A stretch of DNA of 9,285 nucleotides from Trichodesmium sp. MAG_R04 (GCA_023356515.1 JAKQYG010000134.1:1-9285); one strand, 5' to 3'. Positions 1 through 6,672 are shown, counted from the first letter of the stretch. The notes: generated by a model from the sequence alone, not told the origin. Translations and numbers: made by a program.

Positions 1-126
1 ATCAACTTTTACTTTTAATGTAACACTATCGCACTTGGCACTCCAGCGAACAATCTCTACTGAACTTGCCAAAACAGGTTGTGACCAAAATGCCACCAAA
101 AATATAATCGCAATTCTCTTAGAGCT
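1..126 (-). CDS. N-terminal part of an exported protein, cut by the window edge
   Basis: On the minus strand this frame is open for 42 codons to the window edge. It reads like a signal peptide: a short basic start (SSKR), a hydrophobic core (IAIIFLVAFW), and a VLA-S cleavage site, followed by a soluble stretch beginning SSVEIVRWSAKC. No normal start codon lies in this frame: TGA (132-130) and ATT (129-127) precede it. However, an ATG at 133-131 would join it perfectly if one T were removed (ATG AAT then AGC). So either a one-base frameshift follows the start codon, or a rare ATT, TTG or GTG start is used, or the read has an error. No Shine-Dalgarno sequence is evident. I do not recognise the mature protein. 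The signal-peptide reading is fairly clear, but the state of the gene is uncertain. Confidence 0.42.
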
Positions 127-210
127 AATTCATAAAGAGAATCTAAAGAAAGTTTAGTCCCAGTCAAATTAGGTGTTACTATTGAGTATAGTTGAGCCAT
201 ATTGTAACCA

Positions 211-381
211 ATGAGTCGTCTACCTGCGATCGCTAACCCTAAACGTCAACCATACCCAAGCGACCTGAGTGACTCAGAATGGAAGATACTCAAGCCTCTG
301 CTACCTAGGCCTAAGGGATTTGGGCATCCTGTTCAAGTAGATTATTGTATTATGGCTAATATTTTCCAGATAATTTGCTAG
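211..381 (+). pseudogene. IS5-family transposase, N-terminal fragment
   Basis: ATG at 211 opens a 56-codon frame that ends at TAG 379-381. It contains YPSDLSDSEWKILKPLLP, the characteristic start of the DUF4096 (IS402-like) N-terminal domain of IS5-family transposases. The next part, a VDY-x-x-x-A-N-I-F stretch, resembles the conserved helix after it but is already degenerate. The catalytic DDE part is missing: an intact protein would be roughly 110 residues for a split orfA or 250 and more for a full transposase. The sequence downstream is AT-rich and non-coding. This is a dead remnant. A matching transposon-type end lies at 630-642, which could be the right end of the same internally deleted element, but that link is inferred. 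Confidence 0.82.
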
Positions 382-610
382 GTTTTTCATGGTAAAATTT
401 GTGTGAAATTTAAGTAAATATTAACAGTAATAAACAAAATTAAAATTCATATTTTTGAACTAATATAATCATGTCATTATCATATAATGATTAAAGATTT
501 TTAGTAAATTAATTTAACATTTTGTAACCTTGTTTGAATATATATTAAAAGTAATATTTATTTATCAAAAAAAAAACTAATTATAGTATGGAAAATTCCA
601 TGTTGACAGC

Positions 611-642
611 ACCCTATATATAGGGTACCTGCGTAAGTCCTG
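611..642 (-). repeat. Palindrome plus terminal repeat of a CTTACGCA-type element
   Basis: 611-626 is a perfect 16-bp palindrome, ACCCTATATATAGGGT. It is followed at 630-642 by TGCGTAAGTCCTG. Read on the minus strand (CAGGACTTACGCA, a few bases, then CTATATATAGGGTG), the stretch aligns with the left end of the element at 7946-8035 (CAGAACTTACGCA, a few bases, then CTATATATGGTG). It is therefore a second, one-ended copy of the same dispersed family. I find no partner end to its left, so it is probably a decayed or solo end, perhaps from the IS5-type element whose transposase stub lies at 211-381. Confidence 0.6.
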
Positions 643-809
643 ATTAATCAACTTTTTCCCAGTATACTATTTCTGAAAAGTCTCACTATACTTGGAAGCT
701 GGCAAAATTACTTTTCTTTATAACCGAAGTTAGGAAATATCAAACATTTGCTCGAACTAACAATATTTCTAAATATAAAATTCAAATATAGCAAAGTTTA
801 TGGTAATTA

Positions 810-823
810 GTATTAGTCCCTAC
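810..823 (+). promoter_or_regulatory. Candidate NtcA site GTA-N8-TAC
   Basis: GTATTAGTCCCTAC matches the NtcA core GTA-N8-TAC exactly and lies 163 bases upstream of the argZ/agrE ATG. NtcA is the cyanobacterial global nitrogen regulator, and an arginine-degrading enzyme is a sensible target. Against it, the short core occurs by chance often in AT-rich DNA. The expected TAN3T -10 box about 22 bases downstream is not at the usual spacing: TATTGT is too close, and TAATAT at 859 is about 35 bases away. Treat it as weak. Confidence 0.25.
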
Positions 824-897
824 TCCCTCTTGAAAATATTGTATGTATCCCTGTGTGATAATATAAATTATCTTTAGCCTTTTTACGCTAAAATGAC

Positions 898-919
898 ACT
901 CCTAAATAATTTTAGGAGT
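898..919 (+). promoter_or_regulatory. Leader hairpin upstream of argZ/agrE
   Basis: ACTCCTAAA, loop TAAT, then TTTAGGAGT: a perfect 9-bp stem with a 4-base loop, ending 67 bases before the ATG. A short T-rich stretch (TTAGGTTTTCC) follows, so it could act as a weak intrinsic terminator or attenuator in the leader, or be a protein-binding dyad. It matches no riboswitch class that I recognise. Confidence 0.4.
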
Positions 920-986
920 TAGGTTTTCCTTTGGTTATCAAATAAAATCTGTAATCTATAAACATAGCATCTCTCAGGTAGTAATT

Positions 987-3101
987 ATGACTGACTCAAT
1001 TCGCTTTCTCTTATGTGCCCCCGACCACTACAATGTGGACTATGTAATTAACCCTTGGATGGAGGGCAATATCCATAAATCTTCAAGCGATCGCTCTGTC
1101 GAGCAATGGTACAAACTCCACAAAATTATTAAAGAACATGCTATTGTAGACCTAGTAACACCGCAAAAAGGTTGGCCTGATATGGTATTTACGGCTAATG
1201 CAGGTCTAGTTCTAGCAAATACAGTAGTTCTTAGCCGTTTCTTCCACAAAGAACGTCAAGGAGAAGAACCCCATTTTAAAGAATGGTTCCTTAACCAAGG
1301 TTTTATCGTTCACGAACTCCCCAAAGACCTCCCCTTTGAAGGAGCAGGCGATGCTCTCCTAGATAGAGAAGGTCGTTATCTCTGGGCAGGATATGGTTTC
1401 CGTTCCGAACTAGACTCTCACCCACTTCTGGCAAAATGGCTAGATATTGAAGTGCTATCTCTACGACTCATAGACGAGCGTTTTTACCATCTAGATACCT
1501 GCTTCTGTCCTCTAACTGGGGGCTATTTACTCTATTATCCACCTGCATTCGACTCTTATTCTAACCGTCTAATTGAAATGCGAGTACCGTCAGAAAAACG
1601 GATTTTAGTAGCAGAAGCAGATGCAGTAAACTTTGCCTGCAATGCAGTTAATATTAATAAAACCATCATCATGAACAAGGTTAGTGATGATTTAAAATTA
1701 GGTCTGACTACAGTAGGTTTTTTAGTCATTGAAACACCACTAAGTGAGTTCCTGAAAGCAGGTGGTGCAGCTAAATGCCTCACTCTTCGAGTCACAGAAC
1801 CAATTATACCAGATAATAAAGCTAAAGTGCTGGTCGAAAGTCGTACTATTCGCATGGAAGGACATTTGCTTGATGCTGGCTTAATTAACCAAGCTTTAGA
1901 CTTAATAGTTGAAGGTGGTGGTAGTTTTAAAGTTCTCAACTTTAATCTCGGAGAACAACGTCAAAGCACTTCCCTTGCTGAAGTGAAAGTTTCTACACCC
2001 TCCCATGAAGTTATGGAAGAAATAATGAGTCAGCTTATTGATATCGGTGCAGTAATCCCTACTGAAGATGTGCAGGATGCTAAATTAGAGCCAATAAAAC
2101 AAAATGGTGTAGCTCCCGATGATTTTTATGTTACTACTATTTATCCCACTGAAGTCAGGATAAAAGGTCAGTGGATACGAGTACAAAATCAAAGAATGGA
2201 TGGAGCGATCGCTATTACTGAGGTAGATGGTTATATTCAAGCTAAGTGCAAAGTTATAAGGGATTTACAAATTGGCGAACAAGCAATTATCGATATAGCA
2301 GGTATTCGCACTATTCGTAAAACAGAATCCCGTGAAAAACGAAACCAAGAAGAGTTCAGTTTTATGTCTGCTGGTGTTTCTAGTGAACGTCGTGTAGAAT
2401 TAGTAGTTGAACAAGTAGCTTGGGAATTACGACAAATACACGATCGTGGAGGCAAAGTCGTAGTTACGGCAGGACCAGTTGTGATTCACACTGGCGGTAG
2501 CAAACATTTAGCAAGTCTAATTCATCAGGGATATGTACAAGCTTTATTGGGAGGAAATGCGATCGCCGTTCACGATATTGAACAATCACTGATGGGAACT
2601 TCCCTGGGTGTAGATATGACACAGGGCGTTGCAGTTCATGGCGGACACCGACATCATTTGAAGACTATTAATATTATTCGCCGTTGTGGTAGTATTGCTA
2701 AAGCAGTTGAGAATGATGTTCTCACAAATGGGGTGATGTATGAGTGTGTTAAGAATAATGTGCCATTTGTTTTAGCTGGATCAATTCGTGATGACGGACC
2801 TTTACCTGATACTCAGATGGATTTGATTAAGGCACAGGAAGAATATGCTGAGTTGCTGAAAGGTGCTGATATGGTTTTGATGTTATCAACTATGTTGCAC
2901 TCTATTGGTGTAGGTAATATGACACCTTCAGGAGTGAAGATGGTTTGTGTGGATATTAATCCGGCAGTAGTAACTAAATTGAGCGATCGTGGTTCCGTTG
3001 AATCTATAGGTGTAGTCACAGACGTTGGCTTATTTCTTAGTTTATTGATTACACAATTGGAGCAATTAACCCGTCCTTATTCTTTTGTAGCAAAAGTGTA
3101 A
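987..3101 (+). CDS. argZ/agrE: Arginine dihydrolase / ornithine cyclodeaminase, ArgZ/AgrE type
   Basis: The 704-residue length matches cyanobacterial ArgZ/AgrE (about 700). Residues 1-270 form the amidinotransferase-fold domain that hydrolyses L-arginine to ornithine, CO2 and two ammonium. Residues expected at the active site are present: N22, N71, R90, E118, D122, H168 and nucleophile C264 (motif AGGAAKCLTLR). Residues about 275-390 look like the LOR (lysine-oxoglutarate reductase-like) domain. About 470-704 is a nucleotide-binding domain (VVVTAGPVVIHTGG, residues 491-504; later MVCVDIN), related to archaeal ornithine cyclodeaminase; in AgrE this half is linked to conversion of ornithine to proline. 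It is a cytoplasmic enzyme that can serve arginine released from cyanophycin. ATG 987 gives the conserved N-terminus; the ribosome site (AGGTAG) is weak. Two HIP1 sites and one near-copy fall inside the gene. It is transcribed alone and converges on metK. No residue loss or truncation is seen. Confidence 0.95.
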   Translation: MTDSIRFLLCAPDHYNVDYVINPWMEGNIHKSSSDRSVEQWYKLHKIIKEHAIVDLVTPQKGWPDMVFTANAGLVLANTVVLSRFFHKERQGEEPHFKEWFLNQGFIVHELPKDLPFEGAGDALLDREGRYLWAGYGFRSELDSHPLLAKWLDIEVLSLRLIDERFYHLDTCFCPLTGGYLLYYPPAFDSYSNRLIEMRVPSEKRILVAEADAVNFACNAVNINKTIIMNKVSDDLKLGLTTVGFLVIETPLSEFLKAGGAAKCLTLRVTEPIIPDNKAKVLVESRTIRMEGHLLDAGLINQALDLIVEGGGSFKVLNFNLGEQRQSTSLAEVKVSTPSHEVMEEIMSQLIDIGAVIPTEDVQDAKLEPIKQNGVAPDDFYVTTIYPTEVRIKGQWIRVQNQRMDGAIAITEVDGYIQAKCKVIRDLQIGEQAIIDIAGIRTIRKTESREKRNQEEFSFMSAGVSSERRVELVVEQVAWELRQIHDRGGKVVVTAGPVVIHTGGSKHLASLIHQGYVQALLGGNAIAVHDIEQSLMGTSLGVDMTQGVAVHGGHRHHLKTINIIRRCGSIAKAVENDVLTNGVMYECVKNNVPFVLAGSIRDDGPLPDTQMDLIKAQEEYAELLKGADMVLMLSTMLHSIGVGNMTPSGVKMVCVDINPAVVTKLSDRGSVESIGVVTDVGLFLSLLITQLEQLTRPYSFVAKV

Positions 3102-3121
3102 GCTTAGGAGAATTGACTTAG

Positions 3122-3151
3122 TTGACAATTTACGTCATAAAGCGATATAAT
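3122..3151 (+). promoter_or_regulatory. Consensus sigma-70 promoter of the IS607 remnant
   Basis: TTGACA (3122-3127), an 18-base spacer, and TATAAT (3146-3151) give perfect -35 and -10 hexamers. The GTG of the decayed recombinase lies 28 bases after the -10 box. The promoter begins only 20 bases after the argZ/agrE stop codon and points toward the orphan signal-peptide ORF and metK, both on the opposite strand. Whether it is still active cannot be told from sequence. Confidence 0.65.
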
Positions 3152-3178
3152 GAGTCAATTGTATCAAATAATAATGTG

Positions 3179-3461
3179 GTGAAATTTGTCAAACCTAGAG
3201 AAGCTGCTGAAATATTAGGAGTTAATGTACGCAATGCCTGTTAGATGGGAACAAAGTGGAGAAATAAATGCCTAAAAAACACCATCAGGACAAAGGCGCT
3301 ATGATATTGACTCCTATATCTGAAACGCACCGATAACTATTAGAAAAACTGTTCTATACTGTCGTGTGTCAAGCAATGCTCAAAAACCAGACTTAAATCG
3401 GCTTTTAGCAGAACTGCAAAGTTTATTCCTTACATTCTGCACGTCAAAATGTAGTATATAA
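3179..3461 (+). pseudogene. IS607-type serine recombinase (TnpA), decayed
   Basis: A GTG at 3179 starts KFVKPREAAEILGVNVR, the MerR-like helix-turn-helix typical of IS607 TnpA. The frame shifts between 3232 and 3243. The next frame reads RWEQSGEINA, a TAA (3273-3275), KTPSGQRRYDIDSYI, a TGA (3321-3323), then TVLYCRVSSNAQKPDLNR, the start of the serine-recombinase catalytic domain with its nucleophile region (YCRVSS). The match fades after LLAELQSLF and the frame ends at TAA 3459-3461. An intact TnpA has about 200 residues, so this copy is dead: one frameshift, two in-frame stops and loss of the C-terminal two thirds. No TnpB partner is seen. Confidence 0.85.
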
Positions 3462-3483
3462 TACAGGCTATTAAAAGCCTTCC

Positions 3484-3600
3484 CTAATAATAACTATAAA
3501 GTTTGGCAGAAGCATTTGCCTCAGAAATAAAGCTCATAATAGTAAGAGACGTTACACTTACAGCCAAACTCCCAATTAAACCAGATTTTAATAAATTCAT
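3484..3600 (-). pseudogene. Orphan signal-peptide ORF (38 residues)
   Basis: ATG at 3600-3598 reads 38 codons to TAG 3486-3484. The product is almost only a signal peptide: basic start (MNLLKSG), a long hydrophobic and small-residue core (LIGSLAVSVTSLTIMSFIS), a cleavage site EANA-SA, then eight residues (SAKLYSYY). AAGGGAG lies 8 bases before the ATG, a good ribosome binding site, which supports a genuine translation start. The simplest reading is the 5' end of a secreted-protein gene whose body was lost, with the IS607 remnant lying next to the broken end. A real tiny secreted peptide is possible but less likely. I do not recognise a parent family. Confidence 0.5.
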
Positions 3601-3633
3601 TTTAATAACTCCCTTGTTATTTTATTACTGTCG

Positions 3634-3671
3634 TAACATTCTTTTTTCCAATTGGTATAACATTCTTTTTT
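3634..3671. repeat. 14-bp direct repeat around a CCAATTGG palindrome
   Basis: TAACATTCTTTTTT occurs at 3634-3647 and again, identical, at 3658-3671 (period 24). The 10 bases between them begin with the palindrome CCAATTGG (3648-3655). The array lies 34 bases upstream of the minus-strand signal-peptide ORF, so it could be an operator or a slippage duplication. CCAATTGGTATAA also resembles the end of the 3972-4066 element. Confidence 0.5.
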
Positions 3672-3971
3672 GCTGGCCTAAATTTACTCTCAATATGGTT
3701 GCATAATCTTTAATCTAACTGAGCTTGTTTTTTCTTTTTTTTATCAATAGCACTGCTTTAATTAATGATTTACAGTTTTAGAAGCTTTATAGCCCCCTTG
3801 AAAAAGGTGGACACCTTTAAAATCCCCCTTTTGAAGCTAGGACTATTTCATTCTTTAAAGTCAATCACAAAAATATTGAGTTTAGAACAGCTTTTTTTGA
3901 TTGCTGTAATAAGAATTTTTCGTCAAATGAAACATCAATACACTTTTGAAGGGGAACTTAGGGGGACTGTA

Positions 3972-4066
3972 ATACCAATTTCAGAAACCTAGACTACACT
4001 ACTTATCTTAATTAATCTCTAATATATTAAGATATGATGTGTTGCCATACTTGAAGAAATTGGTAT
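3972..4066 (+). mobile_element. Foldback MITE-like element, copy A (95 bp)
   Basis: The ends are perfect 11-bp inverted repeats, ATACCAATTTC and GAAATTGGTAT. The similarity continues inward: the left arm (ACACTACTTATCTTAAT) matches the reverse complement of the right arm (ACACATCATATCTTAAT), so almost the whole element folds back on itself. A second copy lies inverted at 8721-8813. By eye 37 of the first 41 and 31 of the last 35 bases match, while the middle 17-19 bases differ. TA or TAA flanks both ends, as expected for elements that use a TA target. It has no coding capacity. It begins 32 bases after the metK stop and could serve as its terminator hairpin. Confidence 0.8.
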
Positions 4067-4098
4067 AAATTTACTTTATTAAAGAGATAAATTCTATA

Positions 4099-5358
4099 TT
4101 AGGCTTTAGTTGCTAACTGTGGACTCAATGCTTCCTTTAATAACTTCACCTTATTTGTTTGTTCCCAAGGTAAATCTAGATCAGTACGGCCTAAGTGACC
4201 ATAAGCAGCAATATCTTGATAAAAACGACCTTCTCTTTCTCCAGGCAAATTCCGTAGGTTAAAAGTCTGAATAATTCCTGCTGGACGAAGTTCAAAGTTT
4301 TCTTTCACTACTTCTAATAACTTATCTTCATCAACTTTAGATGTACCAAAAGTTTCAATCATCATACTAACAGGTCTTGCTACACCAATAGCATAACTAA
4401 TTTGAACCTCACACTTTTCTGCTAGACCGGCTGCAACAATGTTTTTAGCTATGTAGCGACAAGCATAAGCTGCTGAACGGTCTACCTTAGTTGGATCTTT
4501 TCCAGAAAAAGCACCCCCTCCATGACGAGAATAACCACCATAAGTATCAATTATAATTTTACGTCCTGTAAGACCACAATCTCCCTGTGGACCACCAATA
4601 ACAAATTTACCAGTGGGGTTAACAAGAAAACGAGTTTTTGAATCTGGTTTAATCTCTATATCTATAAATATTGGCTCAACGACATATTTCCAGAGATCTT
4701 CTTTAATCTTGGCTTGAATATCTGATAATTCTGTAAGTTCTCCAATTGTAGCAGTATGTTGGGTAGAAATTAAGATTGTATCGATACCAACAGGACGGCC
4801 ATCTTCATAAGTAATAGTGACTTGACTTTTGCCATCTGGTCTTAAATAGGGAAGTTGACCTGTTTTTCTCACCGCAGTCAGTTGGCGACAAACTCGATGT
4901 GCTAAACTAATAGGTAAAGGCATTAATTCAGGAGTTTCATTACAGGCAAAACCAAACATTAAGCCTTGGTCTCCTGCTCCTACTGCATCAAGTTCTTCCT
5001 CACTTAATAGTTCACGAGTTTCTTGAGCTTTGTCTACCCCTTGAGCAATATCTGCTGACTGCTGATCAAGAGCTACTAAAACGGAGCAGCTATCAGCAGA
5101 AAATCCATTTTCTGCATAGACATAACCAATGTCAGCAATTTTTTTCCTAGCCAGCTCTATATAATTTACTTGGGCCTTAGTTGTAATTTCGCCAGTAATT
5201 AGGACTAACCCTGTATTTACTACTACCTCAGCAGCCACACGGCTTTGGGGATCTTGGGTTAGTATTGCATCTATAATTGTGTCTGAAATTTGGTCGCAAA
5301 TTTTATCTGGATGTCCTTCAGTAACAGACTCAGAAGTGAATAAGTAACGACTAGACAA
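4099..5358 (-). CDS. metK: S-adenosylmethionine synthetase (methionine adenosyltransferase)
   Basis: The cytoplasmic enzyme makes S-adenosylmethionine from methionine and ATP, releasing phosphate and pyrophosphate. The 419 residues match the cyanobacterial length. The three MetK domains are intact: EGHPDKICDQISD (residues 14-26) at the ATP site, the signature GAGDQGLMFGFA (127-138), and the glycine-rich loop GGGAFSGKDPTKVDRSA (280-296). Other core parts are present, such as FVIGGPQGDCGLTGRKI (252-268) and GVARPVS. The N-terminus SSRYLFTSESVTEGHPDK aligns with the family, so TTG at 5358-5356 is the start; a strong Shine-Dalgarno AAGGAGG lies 8 bases upstream and no ATG fits. It lies downstream of the HAD gene on the same strand after 471 bp, so it probably has its own promoter. 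It converges with argZ/agrE. Confidence 0.97.
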   Translation of the reverse strand: MSSRYLFTSESVTEGHPDKICDQISDTIIDAILTQDPQSRVAAEVVVNTGLVLITGEITTKAQVNYIELARKKIADIGYVYAENGFSADSCSVLVALDQQSADIAQGVDKAQETRELLSEEELDAVGAGDQGLMFGFACNETPELMPLPISLAHRVCRQLTAVRKTGQLPYLRPDGKSQVTITYEDGRPVGIDTILISTQHTATIGELTELSDIQAKIKEDLWKYVVEPIFIDIEIKPDSKTRFLVNPTGKFVIGGPQGDCGLTGRKIIIDTYGGYSRHGGGAFSGKDPTKVDRSAAYACRYIAKNIVAAGLAEKCEVQISYAIGVARPVSMMIETFGTSKVDEDKLLEVVKENFELRPAGIIQTFNLRNLPGEREGRFYQDIAAYGHLGRTDLDLPWEQTNKVKLLKEALSPQLATKA

Positions 5359-5829
5359 TAGTAGTTCCTCCTTATATTTTTTCGGGAATTAGCCGAACGA
5401 GTAATAAGCTTTAACTTAGGGATAATATTTATAGTAAACAACCACTTTTTTATACTTTCTCATTTCTTTGTCATCGGATTAAGTGAACTACCCAACTGAA
5501 AACTTAGTTTACAGCAAGCTATTGTTCCTCATCTGCTATTCCCTCTCTATGGGAAATAGGGTGGGACATATACAACTTTAAGGTGAAAACTGCCCCGTTT
5601 GACATGATATTTTCTGGTCAATAAATTATTTTTACCAGAAGTAGAAAACTCTGAATTATTGTTTGATTTTCCCTGAGTTAATAGCTTAATTGAATATACC
5701 AAAGATTATATGTCAATACACAAACAAATAATTAATTAATTTTATGGACATGATCAATGTTTTTTATCAATGACTTTAGGTTTTGCTAAAAAAGTCTGTT
5801 AGTAAGGGCAAGGAATGACCAAAAGGATG
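5359..5829. other. Gene-free spacer between the HAD gene and metK
   Basis: No coding sequence is visible in 471 bases, which should include the metK promoter and leader. Three dyads stand out: TTCGG/CCGAA at 5381-5397 just upstream of the metK ribosome site; CTATTCCC/GGGAAATAG with one bulge at 5536-5559; and TTCTGGT/ACCAGAA with a 15-base loop at 5612-5640. None is followed by a clear T-run in the metK direction. I could not fit any SAM riboswitch class to the leader, and no convincing -35/-10 pair stands out. Confidence 0.5.
5367..5373 (-). promoter_or_regulatory. Strong ribosome binding site that fixes the TTG start of metK
   Basis: The minus strand reads AAGGAGG, 8 bases (AACTACTA) and then TTG. 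It is the best Shine-Dalgarno match in the window and sits at ideal spacing for the TTG. The codon before TTG is CTA, so no ATG or GTG alternative fits here. This decides the start of metK. Confidence 0.85.
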
Positions 5830-6564
5830 TTAAAGTACTTTAATTTCCTCTAACTTAGCGATCGCTACATCTGCTTCCCGTAGGTGCTTCGCTTCTACTT
5901 TCCCCCGATAAATACCAATACAGCCTGCTGCTCCTGCTTTTCTCCCCATTTCTATATCTATGGGAGAATCTCCCACCATTAATGCTCTCAGTGGTTTTAC
6001 CCCTAATTTCTGACAAGTTTGTAGAAATAGTTTTGGGTCTGGTTTACTAGGACCATCATCAACCCCCATTTCTATTTGAATATAACCGTTAAGTTGATAG
6101 TATTTAATAAAATTTTGCACTGCTGTTGTACTATCGGCAGATAGCATACCTATTTTTATACCTGCTTGAGATAGATATTTTAGTACTTCTTGGCTACCTT
6201 TAAACAGAGAACCAGGAATAGACTTTGGCAATATTTGCTCAGCTTCTGCAAAAACTTCTTTGACAATAGTTAACGATTCTAACCAACCCCTACCAGTTTC
6301 AGCAATATAAGCTGCTGCTGCAATTTCGTTTTCTCGTCTACTGCCAACCGCCATTAATCCTGTAGAATTAATCTCATGGCCATTAATCCCAAAGGCCATA
6401 AGTAGTGGTTCTCCTATACCAGGAATTCTAGCATCGATCAGGCGAGCTCGCTTTTGTCCTAAATTTCTTAAATACTCTTGAGAGTCCTCTAGGGTACCAT
6501 CTTTATCAAAAATAATTGCTTGAATATCTTGGAAAATTACACCTCGGCAGTTAATAGCTACCAT
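5830..6564 (-). CDS. HAD-superfamily hydrolase, Gph-like phosphatase
   Basis: The 244-residue cytoplasmic protein has all four HAD motifs. Motif I is FDKDGTLEDS (19-28; nucleophile D20 and acid D22). Motif II is the serine in MLSADS (140-145). Motif III is the lysine in SKPDP (K174). Motif IV is VGDSPIDIEMGRKAG (197-211; D199 and D203). The helical cap inserted between motifs I and II makes it a C1-type member of the Gph/PGP group, phosphatases for small phosphate esters such as phosphoglycolate. The exact substrate cannot be read from sequence. Motif I usually has the form DxDxT, and the DKDGT seen here is common in cyanobacterial members. The ATG at 6564-6562 gives a short N-terminal lead before motif I; the upstream ribosome site is weak. 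It is 181 bp downstream of rps1. Confidence 0.9.
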   Translation of the reverse strand: MVAINCRGVIFQDIQAIIFDKDGTLEDSQEYLRNLGQKRARLIDARIPGIGEPLLMAFGINGHEINSTGLMAVGSRRENEIAAAAYIAETGRGWLESLTIVKEVFAEAEQILPKSIPGSLFKGSQEVLKYLSQAGIKIGMLSADSTTAVQNFIKYYQLNGYIQIEMGVDDGPSKPDPKLFLQTCQKLGVKPLRALMVGDSPIDIEMGRKAGAAGCIGIYRGKVEAKHLREADVAIAKLEEIKVL

Positions 6565-6650
6565 TATCTTTTATATATAAAATCTTCTGTTATTTTTCTT
6601 TTATACAGCAGATTCCAAGTATATGAAGTACAAATTATTAATAAACCTTT

Positions 6651-6672
6651 GTAGGGAAGTCATCTTACCTAC
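6651..6672. terminator. Hairpin between rps1 and the HAD gene
   Basis: GTAGG-g-AAG, loop TCAT, CTT-a-CCTAC: an eight-pair stem with one internal mismatch, 74 bases beyond the rps1 stop on the minus strand. No T-run follows on either strand, so it is at best a weak or factor-assisted terminator or an RNA-processing site between the two genes. Confidence 0.3.

Larger units (their letters stand above)
382..986. other. AT-rich gene-free spacer upstream of argZ/agrE
   Basis: I see no coding sequence in these 605 bases. The first part (382-600) is very AT-rich and holds a small inverted repeat at 588-601 (ATGGAA, AA, TTCCAT). A perfect palindrome and a transposon-like end follow at 611-642. The right part should carry the promoter and leader of the downstream gene: a GTA-N8-TAC box at 810-823, a TGTGATAAT stretch at 854-862 that could be an extended -10, and a strong hairpin at 898-919. 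No clear -35 partner stands out. Confidence 0.6.
3462..4098. other. Spacer between the IS607 remnant and metK
   Basis: The spacer holds a small dyad (AGGCT-ATTAAA-AGCCT, 3465-3480), the orphan signal-peptide ORF (3600-3484, minus), a 14-base direct repeat at 3634-3671, and a patch with C- and G-runs at 3791-3966. That patch includes the palindrome AAAGGTGGACACCTTT (3803-3818) and a G-rich stretch (3949-3966) partly complementary to its C-runs. The 95-bp foldback element at 3972-4066 follows. The open frame at 3765-3992 covers this repeat patch and looks like no known protein, so I do not call it a gene. Confidence 0.55.

Noticed and set aside
57..200. Minus-strand 47-residue frame starting at ATG 200-198
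   Set aside because: It overlaps the signal-peptide frame, and its translation looks less protein-like than that frame.
1040..3019. Minus-strand open frames inside argZ/agrE (1040-1249, 1556-1939, 2237-2455, 2813-3019)
   Set aside because: They lie wholly opposite a strongly conserved gene and have no recognisable protein features; they are shadow frames.
3503..3706. Plus-strand 67-residue frame
   Set aside because: It is antisense to the signal-peptide ORF and runs through the direct-repeat array; no start signal or protein-like pattern.
3765..3992. Plus-strand 75-residue frame
   Set aside because: It spans C- and G-run repeat sequence and the end of the foldback element; no family resemblance and no ribosome site.
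5359..5580. SAM riboswitch in the metK leader
   Set aside because: Hairpins are present, but I could not match them to any known SAM-binding class or conserved core; a covariance-model search would decide.
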